Shown: positions 24,907-33,773 of the stretch, one piece after another
Layout: every line of letters begins with the position of its first letter
Numbering within the stretch: position 1 is the first letter of the stretch
Source of the DNA: Pedosphaera sp.
Lineage (GTDB): Bacteria; Verrucomicrobiota; Verrucomicrobiia; Limisphaerales; UBA1096
Direction of reading: 5' to 3'
NCBI GenBank assembly: GCA_022451065.1
Contig: JAKUOU010000001.1
Coordinates: 1 to 63,659 of the forward strand
DNA length: 63,659 bases
Translations under genes and position numbers: made by a program
Notes under the pieces: model-generated
Database searches by the model: none
What the model was told of the DNA's origin: nothing
The model's input: the letters and a program-made list of their open reading frames with translations, nothing else

Positions 24907-26187
24907 ATGAAAATGAAAATGACAAACCCACATCGAAACATCTTCGCCTTGGCTGCCGGCTTGGCGTTGGCGTTGCCCGGCCTGGCCAATGGTGCGGAGG
25001 CGAATTGGCCGAACTGGCGCGGTGCGAACGAAAACGGCTCGACTGTCAGCGGCAGCTATGTCGCGACGTTCAACAACGAGAAAAACGTGAAGTGGAAAAC
25101 GGCTCTTCCGGCCAAGGGCTGCTCTACGCCTATCGTTTGGAAGGACCAAATCATCATCACCAGCCCTAGCGACGGCGAGGACACGGTCATGGCGTTTGAC
25201 TGGAACGGTAAAAAACTCTGGCAGACGGAAGTCGGCGACGAGCGAGCCGGCAAACATCGAAACGGCTCCGGCAGCAATCCTTCGGCGATCACCGATGGCA
25301 AGTTGCTATTCGCCTATTTTAAGAGCGGCAACCTTGCCGGCTTCACTCTGGAGGGCAAACTGCTGTGGAAAACCAACCTGCAGGATCGATTCTCGCGGGA
25401 CACCCTGTACTGGGACATCGGCACCTCGCCGGTTTTAACGGCGAAACATGTCGTGTTGGCGGTGATGCACTCCGGCGAATCGTACCTAGCGGCGTTCGAT
25501 AAACGCACCGGTGAGTTGGCGTGGAAGGAATCCCGCAACTACGAGACGCCGGTGGAGTGCGATCACAGCTACGCGACGCCGCATGTGGTGCAGTATCAGG
25601 GCCGAGAAGCGATCGTGGTTTGGGGTGCCGAGCGCCTGACGATTCATAACGCCGCCGATGGAAAATTGTTCTGGACCTGTGAAGGCTTCAACCCCGACCA
25701 GCGCAGCAACTGGGTGCAGGTGGCCTCCTCGGTGCTCGCGGGCGACATGGCGATCGTGCCGTACGGCCGCGGCAAGCACGTGGCCGGCATTGAGTTGAGC
25801 GGCAAAGGCAACATCACCCAGTCCAATCGCAAGTGGACCCTGACCGGCACAGGCTCGTTCGTGCCGACGCCGGCGGTCAAGGATGGAAAAGTATACGTCC
25901 TTGGCGATCGCGGCTCGGTGACCTGCCTCGATTCCAGGACCGGCAAAAAGCTTTGGTCCGGCCAATTTCCGAAGAACCGCGCCAGCTACTACTCATCGCC
26001 GACCGTGGCGGACGGCAAGCTCTATGCCTCGCGCGAGGATGGCGTGATCATGGTCGCCGGCATCACCGAAGGGTTCAAATTTCTCGCTGAAAACAATATG
26101 GGAGAGCGGATCATTGCGACCACGGTTCCTGTTCGGGATCAACTCCTGATCCGGGGCGAAAAACACCTCTTCTGCATTGCGAATTAG
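24907..26187 (+). CDS. Secreted PQQ-like beta-propeller protein
   Basis: A 426-residue protein with a signal peptide ('IFALAAGLALALPGLANG'). The mature start 'NWPNWRGANENGSTVSGSY' is the family hallmark. Blade repeats include 'AFDWNGKKLWQTE', 'TLEGKLLWKTNL', 'AFDKRTGELAWKE' and 'CLDSRTGKKLWSG'. The C-terminal segment 'GFKFLAENNMGERIIATTVP' resembles the ends of the two other propellers in the window. Its biochemical role is not established. It sits between two sulfatases with gaps of 10 bp or less, so it is probably co-transcribed with them. Confidence 0.85.
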   Translation: MKMKMTNPHRNIFALAAGLALALPGLANGAEANWPNWRGANENGSTVSGSYVATFNNEKNVKWKTALPAKGCSTPIVWKDQIIITSPSDGEDTVMAFDWNGKKLWQTEVGDERAGKHRNGSGSNPSAITDGKLLFAYFKSGNLAGFTLEGKLLWKTNLQDRFSRDTLYWDIGTSPVLTAKHVVLAVMHSGESYLAAFDKRTGELAWKESRNYETPVECDHSYATPHVVQYQGREAIVVWGAERLTIHNAADGKLFWTCEGFNPDQRSNWVQVASSVLAGDMAIVPYGRGKHVAGIELSGKGNITQSNRKWTLTGTGSFVPTPAVKDGKVYVLGDRGSVTCLDSRTGKKLWSGQFPKNRASYYSSPTVADGKLYASREDGVIMVAGITEGFKFLAENNMGERIIATTVPVRDQLLIRGEKHLFCIAN

Positions 26188-26189
26188 AG

Positions 26190-27674
26190 ATGACGAGCGT
26201 GCGTTTCCTTCTTCAGTTGTTGGCTGCGGTTGTGTTGTCGTCCACGATTCAAGCAGCGGATAAAAAGCCGAACGTTCTCTTTATTGCGATCGATGATCAG
26301 AACGACTGGATCGGCTATCTCGGTGGGCATCCGATGGCAAAGACACCGCACATTGATCGCTTGGCCAGGCGTGGCACGGCGTTCACCAATGCACATTGCC
26401 AGGCACCGTTGTGCAACCCTTCACGTACAAGCTTGATGACCGGGATGCGGCCCAGCACGACCGGTATTTACGGTCTATCACCTTGGTTTCGAACAGTGCC
26501 AGGGTTGAAAGATCTCGTGACACTGCCGCAGTACCTCAAGCAGCACGGCGGCTACACAACCTACTCGACGGGAAAAATTTTTCATGGTCGCTACGGTCGA
26601 CAGAGGACGGACAAGGAATTCGATAAACTTGGCCCGGGAGCCAGCGGGGCACCTTATCCGCCGTCGAAATTGATCGGTTCGACGCCGTTCGGAAACCACA
26701 AGCTGATGGACTGGGGCGTGTTCCCACATAAGGACCAGGACAAGGGCGACTGGAAGGTCGCCTCGTGGGCCGTCGATCAGCTCGATGCCAAGCCCAGCGA
26801 GCCGTTCTTTTTGTCGGTCGGCTTTTTCCTCCCGCATGTCCCGTGTTTGGCGACGCAAAAGTGGTTCGACCTATATCCGGACGACGACAGTGTGCTGCCA
26901 AAAATCCTTCGCGGTGACCGTGACGACACCCCCCGTTTTTCGTGGTATATGCACTGGTATCTGCCGGAGGTTCGCCACAAGTGGCTGGAGGAAAGCAACC
27001 AGTGGCGCAACCTGGTTCGTAGTTACTTGGCCTGCACGAGTTTCGTGGACAGCCAGGTCGGGCGAGTGCTCGAAGCGCTCAAGCGAAATGAATTTGACGA
27101 CAACACGGTGATCGTTCTTTGGTCTGATCACGGTTGGCACCTGGGCGAAAAGGCGATCTCTGGAAAAAACACCTTGTGGGATGATGGAACACGGGTGCCG
27201 CTGGTGTTTGCCGGCCCGGGTGTGAAGCCCGGCCAGGTGTGTGCCCAACCGGCTGAGTTGTTGGATATTTACCCGACCCTCACTGAACTCTTAAAGCTGC
27301 CTGAGAACAAGAAACTCGAAGGCCACAGCCTCATCCCGCAGCTGCGCAACGCGCAAGCCGATCGCAAATGGCCGGCCATCACCACGCATAACCATGACAA
27401 CCACGGGGTGCGCAGTGAACACTGGCGCTTTATCCAGTACGCCGATGGCAGCCAGGAGTTGTACGACATGAGGAAAGACTCCAACGAATGGGACAACCTC
27501 GCCCACGACTCGAAATATGCAGGCGTGATTGCCGAGCATAAAAAGTTTCTGCCGAAGGCCAACCGCCAACCCGCTCCGGGCAGTCGGGCCCGCATTCTGA
27601 CTTACGTGAACGACAAAGTCGTGTGGCAGGGTGAGGAAATCAAACCGAACGCCCCGATCCCGGGGTTGGATTAG
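26190..27674 (+). CDS. Secreted sulfatase, iduronate-2-sulfatase-like
   Basis: A 494-residue sulfatase with an N-terminal signal peptide. Metal-binding '[19 protein letters not shown]' is followed by 'CQAPLCNPSRTSLMTGMRPS', where Cys75 (to become formylglycine) and Arg79 lie in a normal C-x-P-S-R motif. 'IVLWSDHGWHLGEK' supplies the conserved Asp-His pair, and the tail has 'LYDMRKDSNEWDNLA'. The sequence style (PLCNPSR, TGxRPSTTGIY) is that of iduronate-2-sulfatase-like S1 enzymes, which cut sulfate esters from acidic or deoxy sugars. The actual substrate is unknown. The start lies 2 bp after the propeller stop and the next gene starts 2 bp after this one. Confidence 0.93.
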   Translation: MTSVRFLLQLLAAVVLSSTIQAADKKPNVLFIAIDDQNDWIGYLGGHPMAKTPHIDRLARRGTAFTNAHCQAPLCNPSRTSLMTGMRPSTTGIYGLSPWFRTVPGLKDLVTLPQYLKQHGGYTTYSTGKIFHGRYGRQRTDKEFDKLGPGASGAPYPPSKLIGSTPFGNHKLMDWGVFPHKDQDKGDWKVASWAVDQLDAKPSEPFFLSVGFFLPHVPCLATQKWFDLYPDDDSVLPKILRGDRDDTPRFSWYMHWYLPEVRHKWLEESNQWRNLVRSYLACTSFVDSQVGRVLEALKRNEFDDNTVIVLWSDHGWHLGEKAISGKNTLWDDGTRVPLVFAGPGVKPGQVCAQPAELLDIYPTLTELLKLPENKKLEGHSLIPQLRNAQADRKWPAITTHNHDNHGVRSEHWRFIQYADGSQELYDMRKDSNEWDNLAHDSKYAGVIAEHKKFLPKANRQPAPGSRARILTYVNDKVVWQGEEIKPNAPIPGLD

Positions 27675-27676
27675 TC

Positions 27677-28549
27677 ATGCGATTTTTTCTCTCCATTATC
27701 ACCGGGCTCCTCTTTTTGGACGTCTGCTTGTGGGCCGCTGAACCCAAGCTGACAGGTGCTCCGAACCTCAACGAACTTGGAATCAAGTATACACTGAAAA
27801 AATCCACTGATCCGATCCCCAATAAAATTCATGTCCTGCGTATTAACCTGGCCTTAAATAAAGTAAAACCCGCTGTGGCCCTTGGTCCGGACCCGGACGG
27901 GGATGGCCCGGCTGAAGTATCGCTGACTGATCCTAGAAAACTGGCCTCAAGCCCATCGGTCCTGGCTTTCATCAACACTAACCCCTGGGACAGTTTTCCC
28001 AATGCCCAGGGCAAAAAGAACCGAAACTGGTACTCAAATCAACCGGTGGATATCCATGGCCTGGCGGGCACCAAAGGCAAGATGCGCAGCACCATGGCAC
28101 CCAACAATGCGTCCGTGTGGTTTGATGTTCAGGGGCGGGTACATTTTGGGCACCAACCGGATGATAAACCCGAAGAAGCCACAACCGGATTCCAACTGAT
28201 ACTGTCCAAGGGCAAGCTCACCGTTAACCCGGGCGGAGCTCGCCATCCACGCACCGCCATTGGCACCGACGAGAAGGGGAAAATTCTCTGGTTGGTAGTG
28301 GTTGATGGGCGGCAACGACGCTATAGCGAAGGGATGAACATGCATGAACTGGCAAGCTTCATGAAGGAACTTGGCTGCTGGACCGCGACTAATATGGATG
28401 GAGGAGGAAGCAGCATCATGGGTCTTTTGGATAAAGACGGTAAATTGAAGGTCATGAATAGCCCATCAGACCGGTCTTCTGGCAGGGTAAAAATCCGTCC
28501 TTTACCGATGATTCTCACTATCACAAAATCGACGAATCCGAAGAAATAA
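27677..28549 (+). CDS. Secreted phosphodiester glycosidase (NAGPA-like) family protein
   Basis: A 290-residue protein with a signal peptide (MRFFLSIITGLLFLDVCLWA). The NAGPA/phosphodiester-glycosidase core is recognisable from 'FINTNPWDSFPN', 'RHPRTAIGTDEKGKILWLVV', 'VDGRQRRYSEGMNMHELASF' and 'TATNMDGGGSSIM'. Human NAGPA hydrolyses GlcNAc-1-phosphodiesters; bacterial members probably cut glycosidic phosphodiesters or related linkages. It lies 2 bp after a sulfatase and 63 bp before another. Apart from the DUF1080 protein it is the only recognisable glycosidase-type gene in this region. Confidence 0.85.
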   Translation: MRFFLSIITGLLFLDVCLWAAEPKLTGAPNLNELGIKYTLKKSTDPIPNKIHVLRINLALNKVKPAVALGPDPDGDGPAEVSLTDPRKLASSPSVLAFINTNPWDSFPNAQGKKNRNWYSNQPVDIHGLAGTKGKMRSTMAPNNASVWFDVQGRVHFGHQPDDKPEEATTGFQLILSKGKLTVNPGGARHPRTAIGTDEKGKILWLVVVDGRQRRYSEGMNMHELASFMKELGCWTATNMDGGGSSIMGLLDKDGKLKVMNSPSDRSSGRVKIRPLPMILTITKSTNPKK

Positions 28550-28612
28550 GCACAAAAAATTTCTACCCAAAGCCAACCGGTCCCGGACAGTCATTCTCTT
28601 GTCTCTTCACTC

Positions 28613-30070
28613 ATGCAAATTTTTCTCTTCATTATCACAGGCCTGATCCTGTTCTCCCCAACTCCAGGCCTCACTGCTGCGAACCAGGCTCCACCCAACA
28701 TCGTGGTGATCCTCACCGACGACCAGGGCTATGCGGACATCAGCTTTAATCCCAATCATCCCAAGGAGGTGGCGACGCCGCACATGGATGCGTTGGCCCG
28801 AGAAGGGGTGTTCTTTTCACAAGCTTACACCAGTGGTCACGTTTGTTCCCCGACACGGGCGGGGTTGATGCTCGGCCAGTATCAGCAGCGGGTGGGCATT
28901 TATACGGCAGGTGACGGCGGGCGCGGGTTTAATCCCAAGATGAAAATCTTTCCGTCTTTTTTGTCGGATGACTACACTAGCATGGTTGCGGGCAAGTGGC
29001 ATCTCGGGCTCGACAATGATTACCCGCAATTAAAGTGGCATGCGCTTAATCGCGGGTTTGATGAGTGCTACAAGTTCATGGGTCGTGGAGGGCATGATTA
29101 CTTCAAATTACGCGGAGTGAAAGGCCCTGAGTACGCGCCGATCTATCGCAACAGGGAGCGTATCCAAGAGGGAGATTACGAGGGTTACCTCACGACGCGT
29201 TTGACGGAGGAGGCGGTATCGTTCATCGACCGGCAAAAGCAGAAGCCGTTCTTTCTCTACCTCGCCTACAACGCGGTGCATGCGCCCGCCCAGGCTCCCA
29301 AGGAGGACATCGATCGGATTCAAAAAAAGTTTCCAAAACTCGACAAAAAGCGCGCGATCCTCATGGCGATGCTTCATCACCTGGATCTCGGCGTTGGTGC
29401 GGTGGTCAAGAAACTGAAGAACAAGGGAATTTGGGAAAATACGTTGTTATTTTTCCTGACTGACAATGGTGGTGCGAAGGCGATGAACGCAAACAACGGA
29501 ATCCTGCGTGGCTTCAAGGGCAGTCTGTATGAAGGGGGTATTCGGACGCCCTGGGTGGTCAGTTGGCCGGCCAGGTTGGCCGGCGGCCGCACCGTCGATG
29601 CCCCGGTGATCTCGCTGGATATCCTCCCGACGGTGATCGATGCGATGGGTGCGAAAGACAAGGTTAAGCGGGTGTTTGACGGTAAAAGTTTGTTGCCGTT
29701 GCTCACGGGAAAATCGACGGTCCATCATCCGGTGCTTTATTGGAACAGCGGCGAGCCCAAGGGCGAATGGGCTGTGAGGGAAGGCGACTGGAAGGCGCAC
29801 GGTTTCAAGCAAAAATATGAACTTTATGACTTGGCCAGTGATCCGTCGGAGAAAACCGATCTCGCGGCCAAGCGGCCGGAGTTGGCCAAGCGCCTGGCCA
29901 AGCGGCACGAAACCTGGCTGGCCGGGATGATCCAGTCGGCGGGCAAAAATAAAACCACCGGTCCAGAGGAGAGGGCCGCAACTTCGGAGCCCAGGTCGAG
30001 GGATGCCGCACGGGAAAAGAAACGGGCAGAGCGCAGGAAATCTCGGCAGAAAAAGAAACAGGCCAAGTGA
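28613..30070 (+). CDS. Secreted sulfatase (arylsulfatase family)
   Basis: A 485-residue sulfatase with a signal peptide (MQIFLFIITGLILFSPTPGL). 'NIVVILTDDQGYADISFNPN' holds the metal-binding Asp pair, and 'GHVCSPTRAGLMLGQYQQRV' the C78-S-P-T-R82 formylglycine motif. 'SMVAGKWHLG' and 'LFFLTDNGGAKAMN' are further family blocks. The C-terminus is strongly basic (from 'SRDAAREKKRAERRKSRQKK'), unusual compared with its neighbours and possibly a binding tail for an anionic glycan. The stop overlaps the GTG start of the next sulfatase, suggesting translational coupling. Confidence 0.93.
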   Translation: MQIFLFIITGLILFSPTPGLTAANQAPPNIVVILTDDQGYADISFNPNHPKEVATPHMDALAREGVFFSQAYTSGHVCSPTRAGLMLGQYQQRVGIYTAGDGGRGFNPKMKIFPSFLSDDYTSMVAGKWHLGLDNDYPQLKWHALNRGFDECYKFMGRGGHDYFKLRGVKGPEYAPIYRNRERIQEGDYEGYLTTRLTEEAVSFIDRQKQKPFFLYLAYNAVHAPAQAPKEDIDRIQKKFPKLDKKRAILMAMLHHLDLGVGAVVKKLKNKGIWENTLLFFLTDNGGAKAMNANNGILRGFKGSLYEGGIRTPWVVSWPARLAGGRTVDAPVISLDILPTVIDAMGAKDKVKRVFDGKSLLPLLTGKSTVHHPVLYWNSGEPKGEWAVREGDWKAHGFKQKYELYDLASDPSEKTDLAAKRPELAKRLAKRHETWLAGMIQSAGKNKTTGPEERAATSEPRSRDAAREKKRAERRKSRQKKKQAK

Positions 30071-31548
30071 ACTTTCTTCGTTCAGTAACGGCGATTTTAT
30101 TCCTTTTGTTTGCCGCAAACTGGGCCCATGCCAGGCCGAATGTGATGCTCATCGTCTGTGATGATCTGAACACGCACGTCAGCACTTCCGGCTATCCGTA
30201 CATCAAAACGCCCCACCTCGATCGCTTGGCCAAGGAGAGCCTGATCTTCAACCGGGCCTATTGCCAGTACCCCGTCTGTGGGCCGTCCAGGGCGTCGTTT
30301 CTCAGCGGGTTGTATCCTGAGTCGACCGGTGTGTTGAATAACAAGGTCGACATTCGTGAAACACGGCCAGGCACATCGTCGTTGCCACAATTCATGAAGG
30401 AAAACGGATACTGGACCGGTGGTGTGGGAAAAGTGTTCCACACGGTGCGTCATGAACCGGGCGATCTTGGATGGAACGAGTATCATCGGTTTGAGAACGA
30501 TGAGTTTCCGTTTGTTATTGCCGAGAGAAAAAGGTTTGAGGCGAAAAACGGTTCAATTGAACGTGGTAAAACCCGGCGTCAATGGAAGGAGAAGCTTTCA
30601 AGTCTGTTCACACAGACGCGCGGCCAACAGACCCCCGGTTACGGGCCAAGCGGTTTGAACGACTCTCAGCATCGCGACGGTCGCAATGCCCGCAAGGTCG
30701 TCGAGTGGCTCGACAAAAAAAGCTATGGTGACAAGCCGTTCTTCATCACTGTCGGCATTCACAAACCACACGTCCCGTTCATCGCACCGCAGAAATATTT
30801 TAATCTCTATCCAAAGCGCGACCTTAAGTTTGAGTTGAGTCCGTCAAACGATTGGAATGACATCCCGAGGATGGCGATGGTCAAGCGGTTCAGCGGCTTC
30901 GGGTTTGAGTTGGGCAGGGAGAATGATCCGCTTCGACGTGAATACACGCAGGCCTATCATGCCTGTGTATCGTTTGTGGATGCACAGATTGGGTTGATTC
31001 TCGGCAAGTTGAAGGCACAAAAAATTTGGGAAGACACGATTGTGATATTCACCTCCGACCATGGCTATCACTTGGGGGAGCATTTCATGTGGGGCAAGGT
31101 GACGCTCTTCGAGGAATGCGCTCGGGTTCCCCTGGTCGTGCGAGTTCCCGGAGTGTCTCCGGTTGGTTCGAGTAGTGAAGGTTTGGTGGAGACCATCGAC
31201 CTGTTCCCGACCCTGGCGGAGTTGTGTGACCTGGCTGCTCCGGCAGATTTGCAGGGCCAAAGCTACGCGGGGCTAATCCGGAAACCGGATGGACCAGGCA
31301 AGCCAAGCGCATACACTGTCGTGTCGCGTGGTGATCAGTTGGGACGTTCCATTCGGACCATACGCTGGCGCTATGCCGAGTGGGGTGAAGCCAAGGCGGC
31401 CGAGTTGTACGATCTGGAGAAGGATCCGAGGGAATACACCAATTTGGCCAGATCACCCGAGCATCGCGTTGTCGTGAATCGGATGAAGGACACCTTGGCC
31501 AATCGCCACAGGCAGGCCGAGTCGGCAGGGAACGTAACTGGGAAGTAG
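30067..31548 (+). CDS. Secreted sulfatase, iduronate-2-sulfatase-like
   Basis: A 493-residue sulfatase. The GTG start at 30067 is supported by the signal peptide it opens (MNFLRSVTAILFLLFAANWA) and by overlap with the preceding stop. 'NVMLIVCDDLNTHVSTSGYP' holds the metal-binding Asp pair, and 'CQYPVCGPSRASFLSGLYPE' the C71-G-P-S-R75 motif. '[19 protein letters not shown]' and the tail 'LYDLEKDPREYTNLA' are standard. The general style matches iduronate-2-sulfatase-like enzymes. It forms a tandem pair with the upstream sulfatase and is followed 79 bp later by a DUF1501 gene. Confidence 0.93.
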   Translation: MNFLRSVTAILFLLFAANWAHARPNVMLIVCDDLNTHVSTSGYPYIKTPHLDRLAKESLIFNRAYCQYPVCGPSRASFLSGLYPESTGVLNNKVDIRETRPGTSSLPQFMKENGYWTGGVGKVFHTVRHEPGDLGWNEYHRFENDEFPFVIAERKRFEAKNGSIERGKTRRQWKEKLSSLFTQTRGQQTPGYGPSGLNDSQHRDGRNARKVVEWLDKKSYGDKPFFITVGIHKPHVPFIAPQKYFNLYPKRDLKFELSPSNDWNDIPRMAMVKRFSGFGFELGRENDPLRREYTQAYHACVSFVDAQIGLILGKLKAQKIWEDTIVIFTSDHGYHLGEHFMWGKVTLFEECARVPLVVRVPGVSPVGSSSEGLVETIDLFPTLAELCDLAAPADLQGQSYAGLIRKPDGPGKPSAYTVVSRGDQLGRSIRTIRWRYAEWGEAKAAELYDLEKDPREYTNLARSPEHRVVVNRMKDTLANRHRQAESAGNVTGK

Positions 31549-31627
31549 TGGAGGATTTCATAAAGACCCTCTTTTTTCTGGCAAAACTTGGCCGGGAGCA
31601 TAGCATCCCAATCCCAACAGGATAGGT

Positions 31628-33034
31628 ATGCTGACTTTGTTTGATGGCCAACAGCCAATGAGCCGAAGGGAACTACTCCGGGTTGGTTCGCTCGGTCTTG
31701 GTGGTCTCTCGTTGTCGTCGCTGCTCGGTGTCAAGGCCTTGGCCAATGGTCAGCCGAACCCGCTCACCGGCAAGTCGGTCATTTTCCTGTTTCAGCAGGG
31801 CGGACCAAGCCAGCACGAAACGTTTGATCCGAAGCCCGATGCTCCGTCCGGTGTGCGTTCGGTGGGTGATGTAATCCCAACCTCCCTGCCTGGAGTGAGA
31901 TTTAGCGGATGGATACCTCGCTTGGCTAGGCTGGCACACAAGTTCTCGGTGGTGCGCTCGTTTCATACCGGCAACTCCGGGCACAACATCCAGCCGATTG
32001 TCAGTGACTCCTCCAAACAGGCGAACATCGGTGTGCACTATGCGCGTGTGGCCGGTGTTACCCGGGCCAATTCAGGCATTCCAACCAACGTGGTGCTTTT
32101 TCCGCGTTCGGTCGATCCCAATGTGCCCGGACCGGAGGCGCGAGGGAACATTTCTGCGACCGGCCCGTACAGCAAGGGTTATGCCCCGTTTATCCCGGGC
32201 AAGGGCGGCCAGTTGCAGGACGACATGAATTTGGCCATGCCGAGGGAGCGTTTTTTTGAACGACGAAAACTGCTCGCTGGTTTGGATAGCCTGAATCGTG
32301 CGATTGATGCCAATGGTGAAGTCAACGCGCTCGATGACATCCAACAGCAGGCTGCGGAGGTGTTGCTTGGTGGCGGTGTGTCGAGGGCGTTGGACCTGTC
32401 GCAGGAGGATGCAAAGACTTTGGCGCTCTATGACACGAGCCGATACGTCCGTGGCAAAAAATGGAATTCGGTGACCCGTGGCACGAAGGGCTACTACAAT
32501 GCCCAGGCCGGTACGATCGGCAAGCTGCTGCTGCAGGCTCGCAGGTTGTGCGAGGCTGGTTGCGGTTATGTGACCATCCATGCGAGCTATGCCGGTGTGT
32601 GGGACATGCATGCCGACCAGAACAACCTAAACATGCACGATGGCATGGAGGCTGTCGGGCACAGCTTTGACCATGCTGTGGCGGCATTTATCGAGGACTG
32701 CGAGGCTCGTGGTTTGTCCGACAAGATCATGCTTGTTTGCTGTGGCGAAATGGGTCGTACCCCGAAGCTTAATGTACGCGGTGGACGCGACCACTGGGCA
32801 CGCCTGGCGCCGCTCATGATTTACGGTGGCGGCATCGATGGCGGCCGGGTCATTGGCAAATCCGATCGCCTTGGTGGCGAACCGATCACGGATGCCTATA
32901 ATCCAAGGCATCTTATTTCGTCTATCCTCCGCAAGGTCATCGACCCCGGCCAACTGCGTCTCATCCCCAACGCGCCGAAGGAAGTCACCGAACTGCTCGA
33001 TCACCCGCCCATTGCCGGGCTGGGGATTGGCTGA
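31628..33034 (+). CDS. DUF1501 protein, Tat-exported
   Basis: A 468-residue protein with a twin-arginine signal ('MSRRELLRVGSLGLGGLSLS'). The DUF1501 core shows 'SVIFLFQQGGPSQHETFDPK', 'RLARLAHKFSVVRSFHTGNS', 'LLQARRLCEAGCGYVTIH' and 'LVCCGEMGRTPKLNVRGGRD'. DUF1501 proteins belong to the alkaline phosphatase/sulfatase-like superfamily, are abundant in Planctomycetes and Verrucomicrobia and usually sit beside DUF1549/DUF1553 cytochrome genes. None lies directly beside it; the neighbours are a sulfatase and a DUF1080 gene. Its reaction is unknown. Confidence 0.88.
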   Translation: MLTLFDGQQPMSRRELLRVGSLGLGGLSLSSLLGVKALANGQPNPLTGKSVIFLFQQGGPSQHETFDPKPDAPSGVRSVGDVIPTSLPGVRFSGWIPRLARLAHKFSVVRSFHTGNSGHNIQPIVSDSSKQANIGVHYARVAGVTRANSGIPTNVVLFPRSVDPNVPGPEARGNISATGPYSKGYAPFIPGKGGQLQDDMNLAMPRERFFERRKLLAGLDSLNRAIDANGEVNALDDIQQQAAEVLLGGGVSRALDLSQEDAKTLALYDTSRYVRGKKWNSVTRGTKGYYNAQAGTIGKLLLQARRLCEAGCGYVTIHASYAGVWDMHADQNNLNMHDGMEAVGHSFDHAVAAFIEDCEARGLSDKIMLVCCGEMGRTPKLNVRGGRDHWARLAPLMIYGGGIDGGRVIGKSDRLGGEPITDAYNPRHLISSILRKVIDPGQLRLIPNAPKEVTELLDHPPIAGLGIG

Positions 33035-33090
33035 TTGGCGCTGCAATGTGTTGCCTTTTAAGGAATCAGCGACGCATTGGGAAAATATCA

Positions 33091-33720
33091 ATGAAACAAA
33101 TTGTCATGCTCCTTGGGTTCATTCTTGCTTTCCTTACAGCCAGTTTCATTGTCCATGCCGATGAGAACGGCGAAACCATTAAGCTTTTCAATGGCAAAGA
33201 TCTTTCCAATTGGGTGGTCATGGGCAAGCAGGAGGGATGGGAGGTCAAGGACGGTGTGATTCGCTCCGAAGGAGGCAAGGGAGGTCATTGGCTCAGGAGT
33301 GAAAACAAATATCAGGATTTTATCTTTAAGGTGGAATGGCGTGTCTCCAAGGGTGGCAACAGCGGTGTCTACATTCGTTCGGCGGTTAAGGGACAACCAT
33401 GGGAGACTGGGTATGAAATTCAGATTTCAAATGAGCCCAGGGATGATCTGCACTGCACTGGTTCGCTATATGGTTTCTTCCCAGTAAAGCCTCGACCGGA
33501 TGAGACAGCGGATAAATGGCATACGTTTGAGATTCATTGCAAGGGAACCCAAATCAAGATTATTGCTGATGGAGTGACCTGTGTGAACGCGGACCAAGCG
33601 AAACACGAAAAAGCCAAGTTCAAGCCGCTTGTCGGATACGTAGGGCTGCAGGATTCACATTCTCCGGCCGGCCACTATGTTGAGTATCGCAATGTGACCT
33701 TGAAAGCGCTTCAAAAATAA
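33091..33720 (+). CDS. Secreted DUF1080 (3-keto-disaccharide hydrolase-like) protein
   Basis: A 209-residue protein with a signal peptide (MKQIVMLLGFILAFLTASFI). The DUF1080 jelly-roll is evident from 'IKLFNGKDLSNWVVMGKQEG', 'WEVKDGVIRSEGG', 'FKVEWRVSKGGNSGVYIRSA', 'GYEIQISNEP' and the C-terminal 'GYVGLQDSHSPAGHYVEYRN'. Some members hydrolyse 3-keto-glycosides produced by Gfo/Idh/MocA-type oxidoreductases; such an oxidoreductase occurs in this window at 58115. A glucanase-like lectin role is the alternative. The ATG at 33091 is preferred over an upstream in-frame start. Confidence 0.88.
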   Translation: MKQIVMLLGFILAFLTASFIVHADENGETIKLFNGKDLSNWVVMGKQEGWEVKDGVIRSEGGKGGHWLRSENKYQDFIFKVEWRVSKGGNSGVYIRSAVKGQPWETGYEIQISNEPRDDLHCTGSLYGFFPVKPRPDETADKWHTFEIHCKGTQIKIIADGVTCVNADQAKHEKAKFKPLVGYVGLQDSHSPAGHYVEYRNVTLKALQK

Positions 33721-33773
33721 CATGTCGTTGGCATTGTGTTGAAGGATTTGACGTATCTTGGCCGGTCAGTTGG